From Ascoidea rubescens DSM 1968 (taxonomy: Eukaryota > Ascomycota > Saccharomycetes > Ascoideales > Ascoideaceae): 64,000 bases of DNA. The stretch covers positions 2,802,694 through 2,866,693 of the forward strand of contig NW_017962913.1 of NCBI RefSeq assembly GCF_001661345.1, written 5' to 3'. Below are positions 42,136 through 52,781 of this stretch, piece after piece; the first letter of the stretch is position 1; each line of letters starts with the position of its first letter. The notes under the pieces were generated by a model that was not told the origin of the DNA, did no database searches, and was given only the letters and a program-made list of their open reading frames with translations. A program made the position numbers and the translations under genes.

Positions 42136-43383
42136 TTATTTGAAGACTTTACCATCAGCAATTTCTCTATTTTTGTCAGCAACAACAACTGGTTGATCCC
42201 AAGCCCACATGTTGTTAACGAAATCTTTAGTTTCTGGTAAGGAAGAATCTAATTTCTCATAACTATAAGATTCCCAGTCTGGAGCAACATCAAAGGCTGG
42301 TTGAAACTCTTGACCTCTAACTAAGAAAGCACCAACAATACCATTGTCATTATTTTCACCATAAACAACTAAACAACCAAATAAGAATTTGGTGGAACCA
42401 GATAATCTGTTAAAAAAACCACCAACCAAATTATTTGACATGAAAGTTAAAGTCAATTCATCATTATATTTATAACCAACTTTCCATAAGGACCATTCTT
42501 CAGGGTTGAAAAACTTGTCCCAAAAGTATGGTAAAGCAGCTTCTCTAGTTTCTTCATTAGAATAAACACGTTTCCATTCATCTAATGGAATTGTAGATTT
42601 ACCTAAGGCTTCTAATGGGTGTTTTGGTTTTTTAGTTTGTTGAGGTGGTTCAACAGCAGCTTGTGGTTTTTCAGCTTTCTTTTCTTGTTTCTTAGGCTGT
42701 TGTTGTTGTTGTTGTTTTTGTTTTTTTTCTTTCTTTGGTGGAACATATTCAAGTGGTTTTTCAACTGGTTTGAAGTTACCATAAATTGGTTCTAAAGCTG
42801 GATGGTGAATAACAGTTTTCCACCATCTGCTGATATTTGGATGAGCAACAAGCCATTCATTACCCCAAATAAAAGTAAAAGGGAAAGTGAGAGCAGCAGC
42901 AACAAATAAATCAGCCAAAGTAACTCTTTCAGAGACTAAGTAGGTGTAGTCAGCAAGTCTCTTTTCTAAAATATCGATATATCTTTCAGAAGTGGCATTA
43001 GCAATGTCAACAGCCTTTTTGTTGTATGGGACACTAGATTGAGGGAATAATGGAATAATGGCCTTTGTAATCTCAGAGATAACATCGGAATTGATAAAAG
43101 ATAACCATCTAATAATTTGACAGTATTCTTGTGAGTTTTTACCTAATAATGGAGATTTTGGATCCGATAAAGAGACAAAGTAAAGAATAATGGCAATGAC
43201 TTCAGTTAATTTGAAACCCTTGGGACCAATGAAAGCTGGAATCTTTTTCAATGGGAAGTTTGCAGCAAATTCTGGAGCATCGGTGGTCTTTGCAGCAACA
43301 TCGATTTTCAAGTAATCAATTAAGGCCTTTGGAAAAGAACCACGAGGAGTTTTTTCGCTGTAGTAGAGAGTTCCTTGAGACAT
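42136..43383 (-). CDS. TEF4: Translation elongation factor eEF1B gamma subunit
   Basis: 415 residues, matching yeast Tef4/Cam1 (about 412). A GST-like N domain (1-80) and C domain (90-215, with SERVTLADLFVAAAL) precede a Lys/Gln-rich linker with seven Gln (KKEKKQKQQQQQQ). The conserved EF1G C-terminal domain runs from about 255 to 415 (LDEWKRVYSNEETREAALPY, FWDKFFNPEEWSLW, FNRLSGSTKFLFG). It anchors the eEF1B complex that recharges eEF1A with GTP. Codon use is the most biased of the window (TTG/TTA for Leu, AGA for Arg), as expected for high expression. Confidence 0.95.
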   Translation of the reverse strand: MSQGTLYYSEKTPRGSFPKALIDYLKIDVAAKTTDAPEFAANFPLKKIPAFIGPKGFKLTEVIAIILYFVSLSDPKSPLLGKNSQEYCQIIRWLSFINSDVISEITKAIIPLFPQSSVPYNKKAVDIANATSERYIDILEKRLADYTYLVSERVTLADLFVAAALTFPFTFIWGNEWLVAHPNISRWWKTVIHHPALEPIYGNFKPVEKPLEYVPPKKEKKQKQQQQQQPKKQEKKAEKPQAAVEPPQQTKKPKHPLEALGKSTIPLDEWKRVYSNEETREAALPYFWDKFFNPEEWSLWKVGYKYNDELTLTFMSNNLVGGFFNRLSGSTKFLFGCLVVYGENNDNGIVGAFLVRGQEFQPAFDVAPDWESYSYEKLDSSLPETKDFVNNMWAWDQPVVVADKNREIADGKVFK

Positions 43384-43770
43384 GACAGTACTAAAAGCTT
43401 AAGAGAATTGAGTCTATAACAGAGTAAACAAGTGTGGATGGAGCTAAATTTTTACAGTGATAACTTTTTGGAGTCGATTATGCAATTTATACTCTTTGAA
43501 AAGAAAGGTAAAAAAAGAAAGAAAAATTTTTCACTGGAAAATCTAAAAAAGAAGACCCGCATAAATGGTCTCAAAATAACGGTCTCAAAAATCATCAAAA
43601 CGTGTTTATGACCACCAATGTAGTCTAAGGTAATTTAATGTAGTCTAATGCAGTTGTGTACTGATGGTATAACCAGCAATCTGGGCCTCAAGAGCATGGA
43701 ATATGAATAAATTATGAATTGTGAGCAGATTATGAATGAAATAAAAGCAGTGGTGGTTAAATTAGGGCAT
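43384..43770. other. Promoter of eEF1B gamma / 3' end of GATA-like gene
   Basis: 387 bp with A/T tracts and a short repeated GGTCTCAAAA motif (43568, 43582). No gene. Confidence 0.5.
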
Positions 43771-46700
43771 TTATTCTAGGTTGTTGAATGGATCAACAGG
43801 ATCAATGTCTGTCAATGGCAGGTAGTTGTAGGTATCCAAGTTGTTTAAGTTGTTCAAGTTGAAGATGTCGCTGAACTGGTCGAGGTCGTTGATGTTACAC
43901 TCAACAGTGTCTGGATTCTGAAGGTCGAGCTTGGTGTTGAGATGGTTGGGTTTCTCTTCCTCCTGAGCCTGGTCATTTTCCTTGTTTTCATTGGTGTTGC
44001 TATCGTTGGCGTTGTGATTGTTGAGATGGTCGAGATTATTGGGATCTTCCTTATTTTCATTTTCGGTTTCCTCTGTTGAATTGCATTCGCTACTGGCAAT
44101 GTTTAGTTTGTTTAGATTCAGTTCGCCCAACACTTTTTTTTTTGAGTGTGATGAACCACTTTTGTGGGGTGATCGCTTCATTAGTAACTTTTTGATATTA
44201 TATTCACTTTCCTGATTAGCCTCAAAGTAATCTGATGTCGACGAAGCCAATGGTGATGAATTGATGTCACATATTTTCTTTTCAACGATCTTGCTTGTGC
44301 CTAAAGCCTTTCTCTTTTTTTTTTTAATTGTTTCATTGGGTATTGTTTTTCTCTTCTTTTTATTATTAAGAAGTGGTATTGGTCTCATTTTGTTATAATC
44401 TTTTAGATATATGTGGCAAAAATCGCATAAAAGTCCCTGATCATTTAGCATCAATGCATTGTCTCCGTAAAACCATCTCCATAGTTTAGATTCATGAGTC
44501 TTACAATTAATGCATGTTGGTAAATCTGGTGGTGATTCAAATTCTAATTCTTCTTTAATAATTAAATGCTTTAACGACGTTTTGCCTTTATGTTTTCTGT
44601 CATTTCTATCATTATTATTGGTATTGTCAAGATTTATATTAGAATTTGCTGTAATGGTAAAACTTTTATTATTGTCACTATTATTGCTGTTGTTATTATG
44701 ACTTTTATTAGTATTACCACCAACAGAAAGTCTTTTCTTGGAATTTGGTCTTCTTTTAGCATTTTTAAGTAATTCGATATTAATTCCCGAGGTTAAACTT
44801 GAGCCATTATTTGTATCAATATCATCATTTGTATTTGAGATTTTATATAAATTAGATAAATTAGAAGGATTTCTAACGGCGTTTAATCTAGCGTTTAGAG
44901 AGTTTGAATTGTTTAAATCAGCCATTTTCAATCTTTTAGCGATGGAATTTGGTGGGTATAAAGATAAATAATCCGATTGATATACAGGTAAAGATTGGGT
45001 TCTTACAGCTTTAGGAGCAGGAGCAGGATTGGTTATTCTTTTTTGAATTTTAGGATTTCTTTTGTTGTAAAGATTATTAAAATTATTGTTAATATAGGCG
45101 CTATTAGTAGTACTAGTATTGTGATTGTGATTATGATTGTTATTGTTATTATGATTGTTATTATGATTGTTATTGTTATTATTGTTATTGTTGTTGTTAT
45201 TGATTTTTAGTTTAATCTTTATTGGAGAAGATGCTAAATAGTTTTGATTTGAAGTAGCAAAAGAAGCCAATTTTGGTAATCTATTTTTTTTTGTTATTGG
45301 AATTTTAAATTTTTTTTGATTTGAATTATTGGTTTGATAATTTGTATTAGAATTTAGATTGGATTGAACAGTGTCATTAATATTAATATTGATATTAGAA
45401 TTTGAATTGGGATTAGTTGTATTATTTTCATTTTCATTTTCATTTTGATTGTTATTGTAATTATCATTATCATTATAATTGACATTGTCATTATTTATTA
45501 AATCTGTTTCCAAGTCAATTTCGTTGTTTTCAATTTGGTTATTTTCGATTTCATTATTTTCTATTTCGTTGTCATTGTTGTTATTTATGATATTATTTAT
45601 GTTATTATTTATGTTATTATTTATGTTATTATTGTTATTTGTATTATTATTGGCATTGTTTATATTATTATTGTTGTTATTTATAATTGCAGTATCGATG
45701 TTAGTAGAATTGATCAAGTTAAGATCATTTTCATTGATATTTGTGGTGTCCAAAGAATATTCCAAAGGAAATTCATTAAAATCTATATCAAAGAAATCAT
45801 CAAGAAAATTATTTTGCTTTAAATCATTATCAGATTGCAAATTCGGCAATACAAAAGTGGAATTGTCACTTAAATTGTTAAAATTGAGATTTTGTAAATT
45901 ATTTAAATTAAGGTCATTAAAATTTAGATTATTATCATTACTATTGGTGTTACTATTGCTGTTGTTGTTGTTATAAGTATTATTTATACTATTATTTATA
46001 CTATTATTTATACTATTATTTATACTATTATTTATACTATTATTTATACTATTATTTATACTATTATTTATGCTGTTACTTATATTAAGTTTATTTATTT
46101 TATTTATTTTTATGAAATGTAATTTAATTTCTAAAGTTTTCACGAATTTGAAAGTATTTGAAAGACTAGTAAAACTGTTTAAAACCTTTCCAGGTATCAT
46201 CGTGACTTGAGAATTAATGGAGTTATTCAAGATGTTAGACAACAAGCCAATTCCTACTAAGGGTTCATTGGGCTCGGTTACATCTGAGATGTATATGTTA
46301 TAGTCAAAATTATTTTTAAGAACATTGGAGTCATTCGATATTGAAATCAAATTCATATTCGAGTTTATATTGTTGTTAGAATCGTTTGTAATCATATTAT
46401 TGGAAGAATTATTGAAACTATTGATATTATTATTAGTAACATAGTTATTGTCCAAGTTAGTAAAATCAAGAAATAATTCAGGGGATGAATTTATAATCAA
46501 GTCTATACAAGTTTTGACATTGATTAGGCCCAAGGTTATGGAAACATTGTTCAAAGTAATATGCTGATAGTTGATGTTTATGGTGGAGGAAGATCTGGCC
46601 AAAAAGGATGATGAATTGTCCTTAAAGGAATATAAAATTTTAAGTATCATGCTTGATGATGAAGGCTTTGGGGATAAAAGATTGAGGGCCGCAATTCTCT

Positions 46701-46896
46701 GGGAAGTTGGAGACTGTAGAAAATCGTCTTGGTTGGAGGAAACAGGAGGGTGAGAAGGTGGAAGAGAGGGCTTGCCATTGTCTGAAGGAAGAGAATTTGT
46801 TGAGGTGGTGGAAGCAGGATTGGTGATCTTGCTCATTAATGGAGAGTTGGGGGAGGAGTATCTAGAGTAGTTCATTTCATGGAGAGAGGAGTCCAT
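43771..46896 (-). CDS. Asn-rich protein with a GATA-like zinc finger
   Basis: 1041 residues from ATG 46896 (MDSSLHEMNYSRYSS). The open extension to 47064 begins with a non-ATG codon. The middle is dominated by Asn, with a tandem NSIN repeat and NEN/NNN tracts. A finger lies at about residues 793-828 (CINCKTHESKLWRWF then LLCDFC), followed by basic KKKRK. Cys spacing is C-x2-C-x25-C-x2-C, wider than the x17-18 of classical GATA fingers, and LWRR is LWRW. It could be a divergent regulator of the Ash1 or Gat type. The C-terminus is acidic with a possible activation region (DIDPVDPFNNLE). Basic stretches elsewhere (TKKNRLPK, RRPNSKKR) fit a nuclear protein. Confidence 0.65.
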   Translation of the reverse strand: MDSSLHEMNYSRYSSPNSPLMSKITNPASTTSTNSLPSDNGKPSLPPSHPPVSSNQDDFLQSPTSQRIAALNLLSPKPSSSSMILKILYSFKDNSSSFLARSSSTININYQHITLNNVSITLGLINVKTCIDLIINSSPELFLDFTNLDNNYVTNNNINSFNNSSNNMITNDSNNNINSNMNLISISNDSNVLKNNFDYNIYISDVTEPNEPLVGIGLLSNILNNSINSQVTMIPGKVLNSFTSLSNTFKFVKTLEIKLHFIKINKINKLNISNSINNSINNSINNSINNSINNSINNSINNSINNTYNNNNSNSNTNSNDNNLNFNDLNLNNLQNLNFNNLSDNSTFVLPNLQSDNDLKQNNFLDDFFDIDFNEFPLEYSLDTTNINENDLNLINSTNIDTAIINNNNNNINNANNNTNNNNNINNNINNNINNIINNNNDNEIENNEIENNQIENNEIDLETDLINNDNVNYNDNDNYNNNQNENENENNTTNPNSNSNINININDTVQSNLNSNTNYQTNNSNQKKFKIPITKKNRLPKLASFATSNQNYLASSPIKIKLKINNNNNNNNNNNNHNNNHNNNNNHNHNHNTSTTNSAYINNNFNNLYNKRNPKIQKRITNPAPAPKAVRTQSLPVYQSDYLSLYPPNSIAKRLKMADLNNSNSLNARLNAVRNPSNLSNLYKISNTNDDIDTNNGSSLTSGINIELLKNAKRRPNSKKRLSVGGNTNKSHNNNSNNSDNNKSFTITANSNINLDNTNNNDRNDRKHKGKTSLKHLIIKEELEFESPPDLPTCINCKTHESKLWRWFYGDNALMLNDQGLLCDFCHIYLKDYNKMRPIPLLNNKKKRKTIPNETIKKKKRKALGTSKIVEKKICDINSSPLASSTSDYFEANQESEYNIKKLLMKRSPHKSGSSHSKKKVLGELNLNKLNIASSECNSTEETENENKEDPNNLDHLNNHNANDSNTNENKENDQAQEEEKPNHLNTKLDLQNPDTVECNINDLDQFSDIFNLNNLNNLDTYNYLPLTDIDPVDPFNNLE
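45979..46075. repeat. 12-bp tandem repeat coding (NSIN)n
   Basis: About eight near-identical 12-bp units (TATACTATTATT on the + strand) encode NSIN repeats in the GATA-like protein. Near-perfect units suggest recent slippage or unequal exchange. Confidence 0.85.
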
Positions 46897-47316
46897 TTGG
46901 CGAGGGTAAAGGAGAAGAAACAAAAGAAGAACAGACGAAAAGAAGGAAGCCACCCAGTATTTATAAACAGAGAAAGAACTGGAGCCAAAAAAAGATAGCG
47001 ATGAGTAGAAAGTTGCATGTTGAGGAAGCAAATTAGGTTGAAACACCAGAATTAAATACTGCAAAACGAGCTTTTGTTGATGTTGTGGGTTTTAATCCAG
47101 TCGCGTCCGGAATGGCGCCGGAGCTCAGAGCTTGTGTTTCGGCGCTGGGTGTTGGGAAACTGGAAACACATCCGAGGGCACATATAATAGCAGCCCGAGG
47201 GCGGCTGGGAGAGTTTCGCGAATTTGCAGCGTTGGGTTGCTTCGAAGTGGTGTTTATTGGTGTATCGTGTCTCTGGCGACCCTGGAGATGTTCTCGTTGC
47301 TCTGGGGGCTCTGGTT
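46897..47316. other. GC-rich intergenic region, GATA-like promoter / RIB5 3' end
   Basis: 420 bp. 47085-47316 is GC-rich (GGCGCCGGAGCTC) and open on both strands without recognisable protein. The GC peak continues into the 5' end of the GATA-like gene and the 3' end of RIB5. Confidence 0.5.
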
Positions 47317-48036
47317 CTAGTGCACAAGCTCCTTGATTCTCTTGTCCACAATCGAGACAATGAACTTTGCTAGGGGGCTGCTCTCGTTGAGGTTTTCAAG
47401 CTGGTTTTCGATCTGTCTCTCAATCAACTTGCCCACCAAGTCCACCTCGACGTTAACATAGTCCCCAATGGATTTTAGTGGCATAATGACTCTTTCCTGT
47501 GTGTGTTTGATCATCATGATTTTGAAGGTGTAATCGGTGTAGTCTACGTCAGTCACAGTGAGACTGGTTCCATCAAGACAAATAAACCCCTTCTTCACAA
47601 TATAATTGACCAATTTTTTTTCTTCATCATCTTCAGTCCTCAATTGAAATGTGAATATTATCGAATTGTCTTCCTTTTCTCTCGAGACTATTTTGGCTAT
47701 TGTGTCAACATGGCCCTGAACCATATGCCCGCCAAATCTGACATCTGAGTCCATAGCTCTTTCCAAATTCACCTTTGACGATTCATGTAATTCTCCCAAG
47801 TTGGTTTTACGTATGGTTTCGCTTGAAATTCCAACTTTAAATGTGCTCGCATTGATTAGTTCAGTCACCGTTAAACAGGTCCCATTTATCGCTATAGAGT
47901 CTCCAATTTTGGCATCAACTAAAATGGGTAAAGCATCAGTTACTGTTAAAGAAACACCATTTCCCCCAGAACTTGATTCATCAAGTTTGTTGTATTCCGA
48001 GACTGTTCCAATGTGCTCAATTAACCCAGTAAACAT
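47317..48036 (-). CDS. RIB5: Riboflavin synthase
   Basis: 239 residues against 238 in S. cerevisiae. It starts MFTGLIEHIGTV, the family N-terminus. Two tandem lumazine-binding barrels: residues 1-100 (SIAINGTCLTVTEL, TIRKTNLGEL) and 101-205 (MVQGHVDTIAKI, FICLDGTSLTVTDV, MMIKHTQERVIMP). It dismutates two 6,7-dimethyl-8-ribityllumazine into riboflavin plus the pyrimidine precursor, the last step of vitamin B2 synthesis, as a trimer. The C-terminal helix (KFIVSIVDKRIKELV) is the trimerisation segment. Confidence 0.96.
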   Translation of the reverse strand: MFTGLIEHIGTVSEYNKLDESSSGGNGVSLTVTDALPILVDAKIGDSIAINGTCLTVTELINASTFKVGISSETIRKTNLGELHESSKVNLERAMDSDVRFGGHMVQGHVDTIAKIVSREKEDNSIIFTFQLRTEDDEEKKLVNYIVKKGFICLDGTSLTVTDVDYTDYTFKIMMIKHTQERVIMPLKSIGDYVNVEVDLVGKLIERQIENQLENLNESSPLAKFIVSIVDKRIKELVH

Positions 48037-48515
48037 AGTAAGAATATGAAAAAAGTATAGTTATGATTTTAATATGACTTGAATATGGCTTCAAATATAA
48101 TGACAATAAGTACAATATAAGCACGATATAAGCACGATAATTGATAATTGATAATTTATATTATTTATATACCTTTTAATGTCTCTGATCTTACTAATCG
48201 TTACAAATCTTTTCAAATCGAAAAAAAAACGTTTCTTTTCTGCACGCACACGTCACGCAATGTTTACGCATTTATTTTTTACTGATCCATATTTACGGTC
48301 TCATTTTGGAAAGTATGATATCCTTTCGAACTTGTTCAAAATGCTATTTAAAATGTAAAATATAAAATATAAAGTATAAGAAATGAAAAATATGAGTTGA
48401 AAAATATGAGATAAGAAGTATGAGATAAAAAAATGTGTAACAAAAAAAACAAAAAACAAAAAATGTATAAATTTACCAGAAATTTTACCAAACAACTATA
48501 TATAAAATGCAGCTC
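48037..48515. other. Promoter of RIB5 / 3' end of F-box LRR gene
   Basis: 479 bp, AT-rich, with direct repeats of ATAAGCACGAT (about 48116-48139) and TTGATAA units near RIB5. No gene. Confidence 0.5.
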
Positions 48516-50621
48516 TCAAGACAATCCCAAAACTAAGCCATTAAATAAGGGCAATGGTGCAACCTCATTATTTACGTTGTTTTTGGGTATTATTTTGTAT
48601 TTTGATAATTGATTACCATCAAGTTTTATTTTTAAATGTGATTTAATATCATTATTCACAGCTATATTGACTTGTAAATTATTCTCTTTTTTAATTCGGT
48701 TATGTGATAAATCAATAAATTCTAAATTTGTAAATTTATTATTATCAATTTTAATAGAAATTTTTTCAATTTTATTTTCATTTAATCTTATAGATTTTAA
48801 ATTTGAAAATTTTGGTTTATTATAGTTATTAAAATTGTTAAAATTAAAGTAAAAGGATTCTTGTGTGTCAAATAAACTAACGCTTCGTATCAAATTACGG
48901 CTAAGATCAATTTTGGTAAGATTATTTAGTCTCATACCATTGATATCACTTATTTTATTTTTCTGTAAATTTAATTCTTGTAAATTTATTAGACAATTTA
49001 ACGGATTTAAACAAGTTAAATGATTTTTCATTAAATTTAATCTAGTTAATTTAGTCAAATTTTTTAAATTATCAAGATGGTTTATAAAATTATTTTGTAG
49101 ATTTAAATTTATTAGATTATTATTATTATCAAACCCAGTTATTTGTTTAATTTTGTTATAACTTAAATCTAAATTTTTCAAATTTCTCAACTTTTTAAAA
49201 GGTGAATCAATGCTTTGAATGCAATTAAAAGATAGATCTAAAAGCTGTAAATTGTTATTGCTTGAATCAAATAAATCGCCAATTACTTCAATTTTATTAT
49301 TTGATAAGACTAACAATTTTAGATTATTTAAATTGCTTAAATTATTTAAACTATTTTCATAACCATTTTTGAAACCACAATTTTCTAGAAACAATTCATT
49401 TAAATTAGTTAAACAATTAAAACTTTCAGGTATTTCAACAATTTTATTGTGAGATAAATCTAATTTTTTCAAATTTTTAAAATTTTGCCAGTATACATTT
49501 GATATTGATTGAATTAAATTTCCATTGAGTAATAGAACGTTTAAATTTGATGACAAATTATTTAGATTTAAACTGAAATTAAGATCCGATTGAATTAGAT
49601 TATTTGATAAATCTAAGAATTTTAAATATGGTAAATTATATACATTTTCAATTGATTGAATTGCATTTTGAGATAAATTCAAGCCTCTTAAGTTAGACAA
49701 ATGATTAACATTTTCAATTTTATTGATTAAATACAGTTCAGGTAATAAGAATTCATGTTTAATAATTTGATGAGATAAGTCCAAGTGTCTCAAGTTTGAT
49801 AAATTATTTAAACCATCGATTTTAAAAATTTGATTATTTGATAGTTTTAATCTTCTTAAATTCGGCAAGTTATTGAATTGATTTATTGAGGAGATATTAT
49901 TAAAATTTAAATTCAAAGTTTTTAAATTATACAAGTTTAAATTATTTATACCGATATTTGAAGGTAAACTGCCATGGCTTAATAACAAAGTCTTTAAAGA
50001 ATTAAATTTATTAAAATCATAAGTTGATAGCTCATTGATTGAATTTGAAATGCTATTATCGCAGCATTCTTTAAATTTGATATATTTTATCTTTTTATAG
50101 TTTAATTTTAGATGATTTTTATAAGTACTATCGATATTTTGAAGGGTATCTATCGAGTTCATGTAAATGTTATCAGTAAACTGATTAATTTTATTCAATA
50201 CCGGCAACATGTTTATATTTTTTTCATTTTTATTTCGATATATATTTGTTTTGGCTTTGGTTTTTATTTTAGATTTTGTTCTATTTTTATTTATAGTCTT
50301 ATTTATGCTTTTATTTATGCTCCTATTTTTGCTATAATTTTTACCGATTTTATTAAGTTTATAATTATTGTCAAATTTAAGATAGCTTTCAAAATTTGAT
50401 AAATTGAAATTTAAATGGTTGAATCTATAATTTTGGTTAACTGAACAGGATATTAAAATGACATTTTTGTATAAAAATTTAGAGGCTAGATGAGAGATGA
50501 CATTGAATTTTGATAATGATAATAAGGATAATTTGGACATTATATCATTTGAACAGTAACTGAAAAACTGATCAAATATCATTTCAATTATTTCTGAGGG
50601 CAATATTAAAAGACTAGACAT
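48516..50621 (-). CDS. F-box / leucine-rich-repeat protein
   Basis: 701 residues. The N-terminal 55 residues read as an F-box (LILPSEIIEMIFDQFF then SLLSLSKFNVISHLASKFLY). After a basic Asn/Lys linker (100-150), at least 18 SDS22-like repeats of about 22 residues run from 205 to the end, with the L..L.LS.N.I..I pattern (LRRLKLSNNQIFKIDGLNNL, LRGLNLSQNAIQSIENVYNL). Expected role: substrate adaptor of an SCF ubiquitin ligase, by analogy. No orthologue named. Leu codons are almost all TTA/TTG/CTA/CTT. The decayed gene at 6808-8792 is built the same way and is probably a paralogue. Confidence 0.75.
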   Translation of the reverse strand: MSSLLILPSEIIEMIFDQFFSYCSNDIMSKLSLLSLSKFNVISHLASKFLYKNVILISCSVNQNYRFNHLNFNLSNFESYLKFDNNYKLNKIGKNYSKNRSINKSINKTINKNRTKSKIKTKAKTNIYRNKNEKNINMLPVLNKINQFTDNIYMNSIDTLQNIDSTYKNHLKLNYKKIKYIKFKECCDNSISNSINELSTYDFNKFNSLKTLLLSHGSLPSNIGINNLNLYNLKTLNLNFNNISSINQFNNLPNLRRLKLSNNQIFKIDGLNNLSNLRHLDLSHQIIKHEFLLPELYLINKIENVNHLSNLRGLNLSQNAIQSIENVYNLPYLKFLDLSNNLIQSDLNFSLNLNNLSSNLNVLLLNGNLIQSISNVYWQNFKNLKKLDLSHNKIVEIPESFNCLTNLNELFLENCGFKNGYENSLNNLSNLNNLKLLVLSNNKIEVIGDLFDSSNNNLQLLDLSFNCIQSIDSPFKKLRNLKNLDLSYNKIKQITGFDNNNNLINLNLQNNFINHLDNLKNLTKLTRLNLMKNHLTCLNPLNCLINLQELNLQKNKISDINGMRLNNLTKIDLSRNLIRSVSLFDTQESFYFNFNNFNNYNKPKFSNLKSIRLNENKIEKISIKIDNNKFTNLEFIDLSHNRIKKENNLQVNIAVNNDIKSHLKIKLDGNQLSKYKIIPKNNVNNEVAPLPLFNGLVLGLS

Positions 50622-51339
50622 TTAATTAATTACTTAATTAATGATTAGAATATTTGTTGAGATTGTCAAGTGATAAGAGAATTAGAATGAAATTGGATAT
50701 TGGTCGCTTTTATTATGGAGGGAAAAAATAATTAAGGAAAAAACATGTTGAAAACAAATTAGAGTGAACATTATATAATATATATAATATATATAATATC
50801 AGTACATGAGAAACCTTTCCAAATGAAGAATAGAACAATAAACACAGAATGAAAAGATAAAAAGAATTCAAGACCTAGCAATTCATTCAACAAAAGTCAG
50901 CAACAGTAGAAATTTGCCTAATTTAAAAATGATCAAAGAAGTTTTTTCTTTTTTTGGAAAGGAAAAACTTTAAAAAACAGCTGAAAAACAAAGAGAACCG
51001 AGGCTGGAGCCCTGTTTCTGACTAGAGTAGGGCTTTTCGGAACGGACACAAAGAAGGAAATGGACAGAGAGAGAAAGAGGCCTTAAAGAAGGGTATTAAA
51101 AGTTTAGCAGTATTTAAGAGAGGAATTAGAGATATAGAAGATATAAAAACACAAAAAATATAGGAGAAGACATGAGTGGAAACAAAGGGCAGGACCATTG
51201 CAAGGCCACTATAAGAGAAGAGCACGGGAGAATGGGCCCCAGTTAGAGCTGTGCAAGTGCTGTGTGAGATCACAACCAGTATCACCATTAAAACTTGCTG
51301 AGATCACTTCATTTTCTAATATCACTGGGATCATTGGGA
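50622..51339. other. Promoter of F-box LRR gene / 3' end of zinc-ribbon gene
   Basis: 718 bp. AT-rich with an ATATATAAT repeat (50771-50799), then a mixed-composition stretch (51000-51290) carrying an 88-residue hydrophobic frame on the - strand without known domains. Confidence 0.5.
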
Positions 51340-51708
51340 TCACGATAGAACCAACGGAGCACCTTGTTTAACTCTAGTAAGGGTGTCCTTGTTGACCTCA
51401 GCAGTGTAGCCACAGATGAAACATTTGCATCTTTTGCCCCATTTCAAGGGAATCAAAGGAACGAAAAACAACGAAAAGAACCGTTTGTGGGTTATTACTC
51501 CAACAGCATTGTTATGGCATCTTGGACACATGAACCTTTTATTAGAAATTTCAGGATCAGAAACAGGACTATCGTAAGCATCGACTGGATTTTGAAATGT
51601 GCGAAGACAAAACAAGTTAGTATTTTCAGTACAAAACTATTAGGGCCCACGGCGACTAGTGCAACAAACTTGAGAAAACATACAGCCAAAGAGAACAATT
51701 GGACACAT
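51340..51708 (-). CDS. Small zinc-ribbon protein, one intron, 25-nt first coding exon
   Basis: Exon 1 51684-51708 and exon 2 51340-51584 join to 89 residues starting MCPIVLFGFDAYDSP. The intron (51585-51683, 99 nt) has a GTATGT donor, TACTAAC branch site (51616-51622) and CCAG acceptor on the - strand. The product has two CxxC knuckles (CPRC 28-31, CFIC 63-66) around a hydrophobic FFSLFFVPLIPLKWGK segment, the layout of fungal zinc-ribbon proteins beginning MxxxxFG. Function unknown. A second in-frame ATG at 51777 would add 23 residues (MKKLLAGIAVSVLYLFFLF...) resembling a signal peptide or anchor. Confidence 0.8.
51585..51683 (-). other. Spliceosomal intron in the zinc-ribbon gene
   Basis: All three yeast signals are present on the - strand: GTATGT, TACTAAC 32 nt before the acceptor, and CAG. 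Joining preserves frame (split Phe codon). Confidence 0.88.
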
Positions 51709-52219
51709 TTTGGTGAAGCAGAGGAAGAAGAAAAGATAAAGCACTGATACAGCAATTCCAGCTAAGAGCTTTTTCATGCTCTCACAGGCTTTGCTCAGTT
51801 TTGCGCGTGGAACTCCGCCACGACCGCGTGCGCGAGAGCTGTTTATTACCGCCTTATTACGCTTTATTCTGCGACTACGCGCGCTAATGTTGCAGATGAG
51901 CGGCGGTGAGAAAGGCTCACGGCAATTGCTTTTTGCGTTCCACTAAAGCTGTGTTTCGGCATTTAACCACGGCTGAAGAGGGAAACAGCACTCGAGAGCT
52001 GGCGAGATTTGGACAAGGAGCAATTTGGTGTGTATTGTATAGGCCAAATATATAGAGAGGCAGACAGAGATATAAGGCAACAAATATATTAGCTATAGTC
52101 AGTCAACGGGATAGATATGTGGGTTTAAAAATGACTGTAAAAGAAAAAAAAGGAAAAGAAAAAGGAAAAAAAGAAAGAAAAAGAAGAGAAAAAGAAATTG
52201 GGTTTCTATAATATTGATT
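51709..52219. other. Zinc-ribbon promoter / STS1 3' end
   Basis: 511 bp. 51780-51990 is GC-rich with repeated CGCG and GCGC words. The rest is purine-rich up to the STS1 stop. Confidence 0.5.
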
Positions 52220-52748
52220 TCATCTGAACGAATCTTGGATTATTGGCGAATTGACTTGCAATCTGGTGAATGGACTGTTGTTCAGCGAGAAATTATTGTT
52301 GGATAAAAATCTCTTTGGACTTGGTGTTGAATTTAAATTTAAGGGAGTCTCCATGATAATCGAATTAAAAGGCTTTAGGGAGTTATTATAGTCATTGATT
52401 TTTTTATTTAAGTATTCCAAAACCTTATCAAATGAATTGAAATTATTTTGATTTAATTTGCTCTTGTGTTCATTTAATAGCTTGTCCCAGTTGTTTTCAA
52501 GAAGATAGAGCAAATTAATATTGCAATTATTATTTTTGTTGCTATTATTTAATTTATTTAATTCATCTTCAAATGTCAAAAGTTGGTCATTACTATTATT
52601 AATATAGCTACTATCATTGTAATGATTGCTCGATCCATCAAAATTCCCAAATTCAACTTGATTTGAATAATTAATATTATGATTTGGATTTTGAATTTGA
52701 ATTGAAGAGCTCATATCGAGACTATTAAGATTATTAAGATTATTAAAA

Positions 52749-52781
<33 letters not shown>

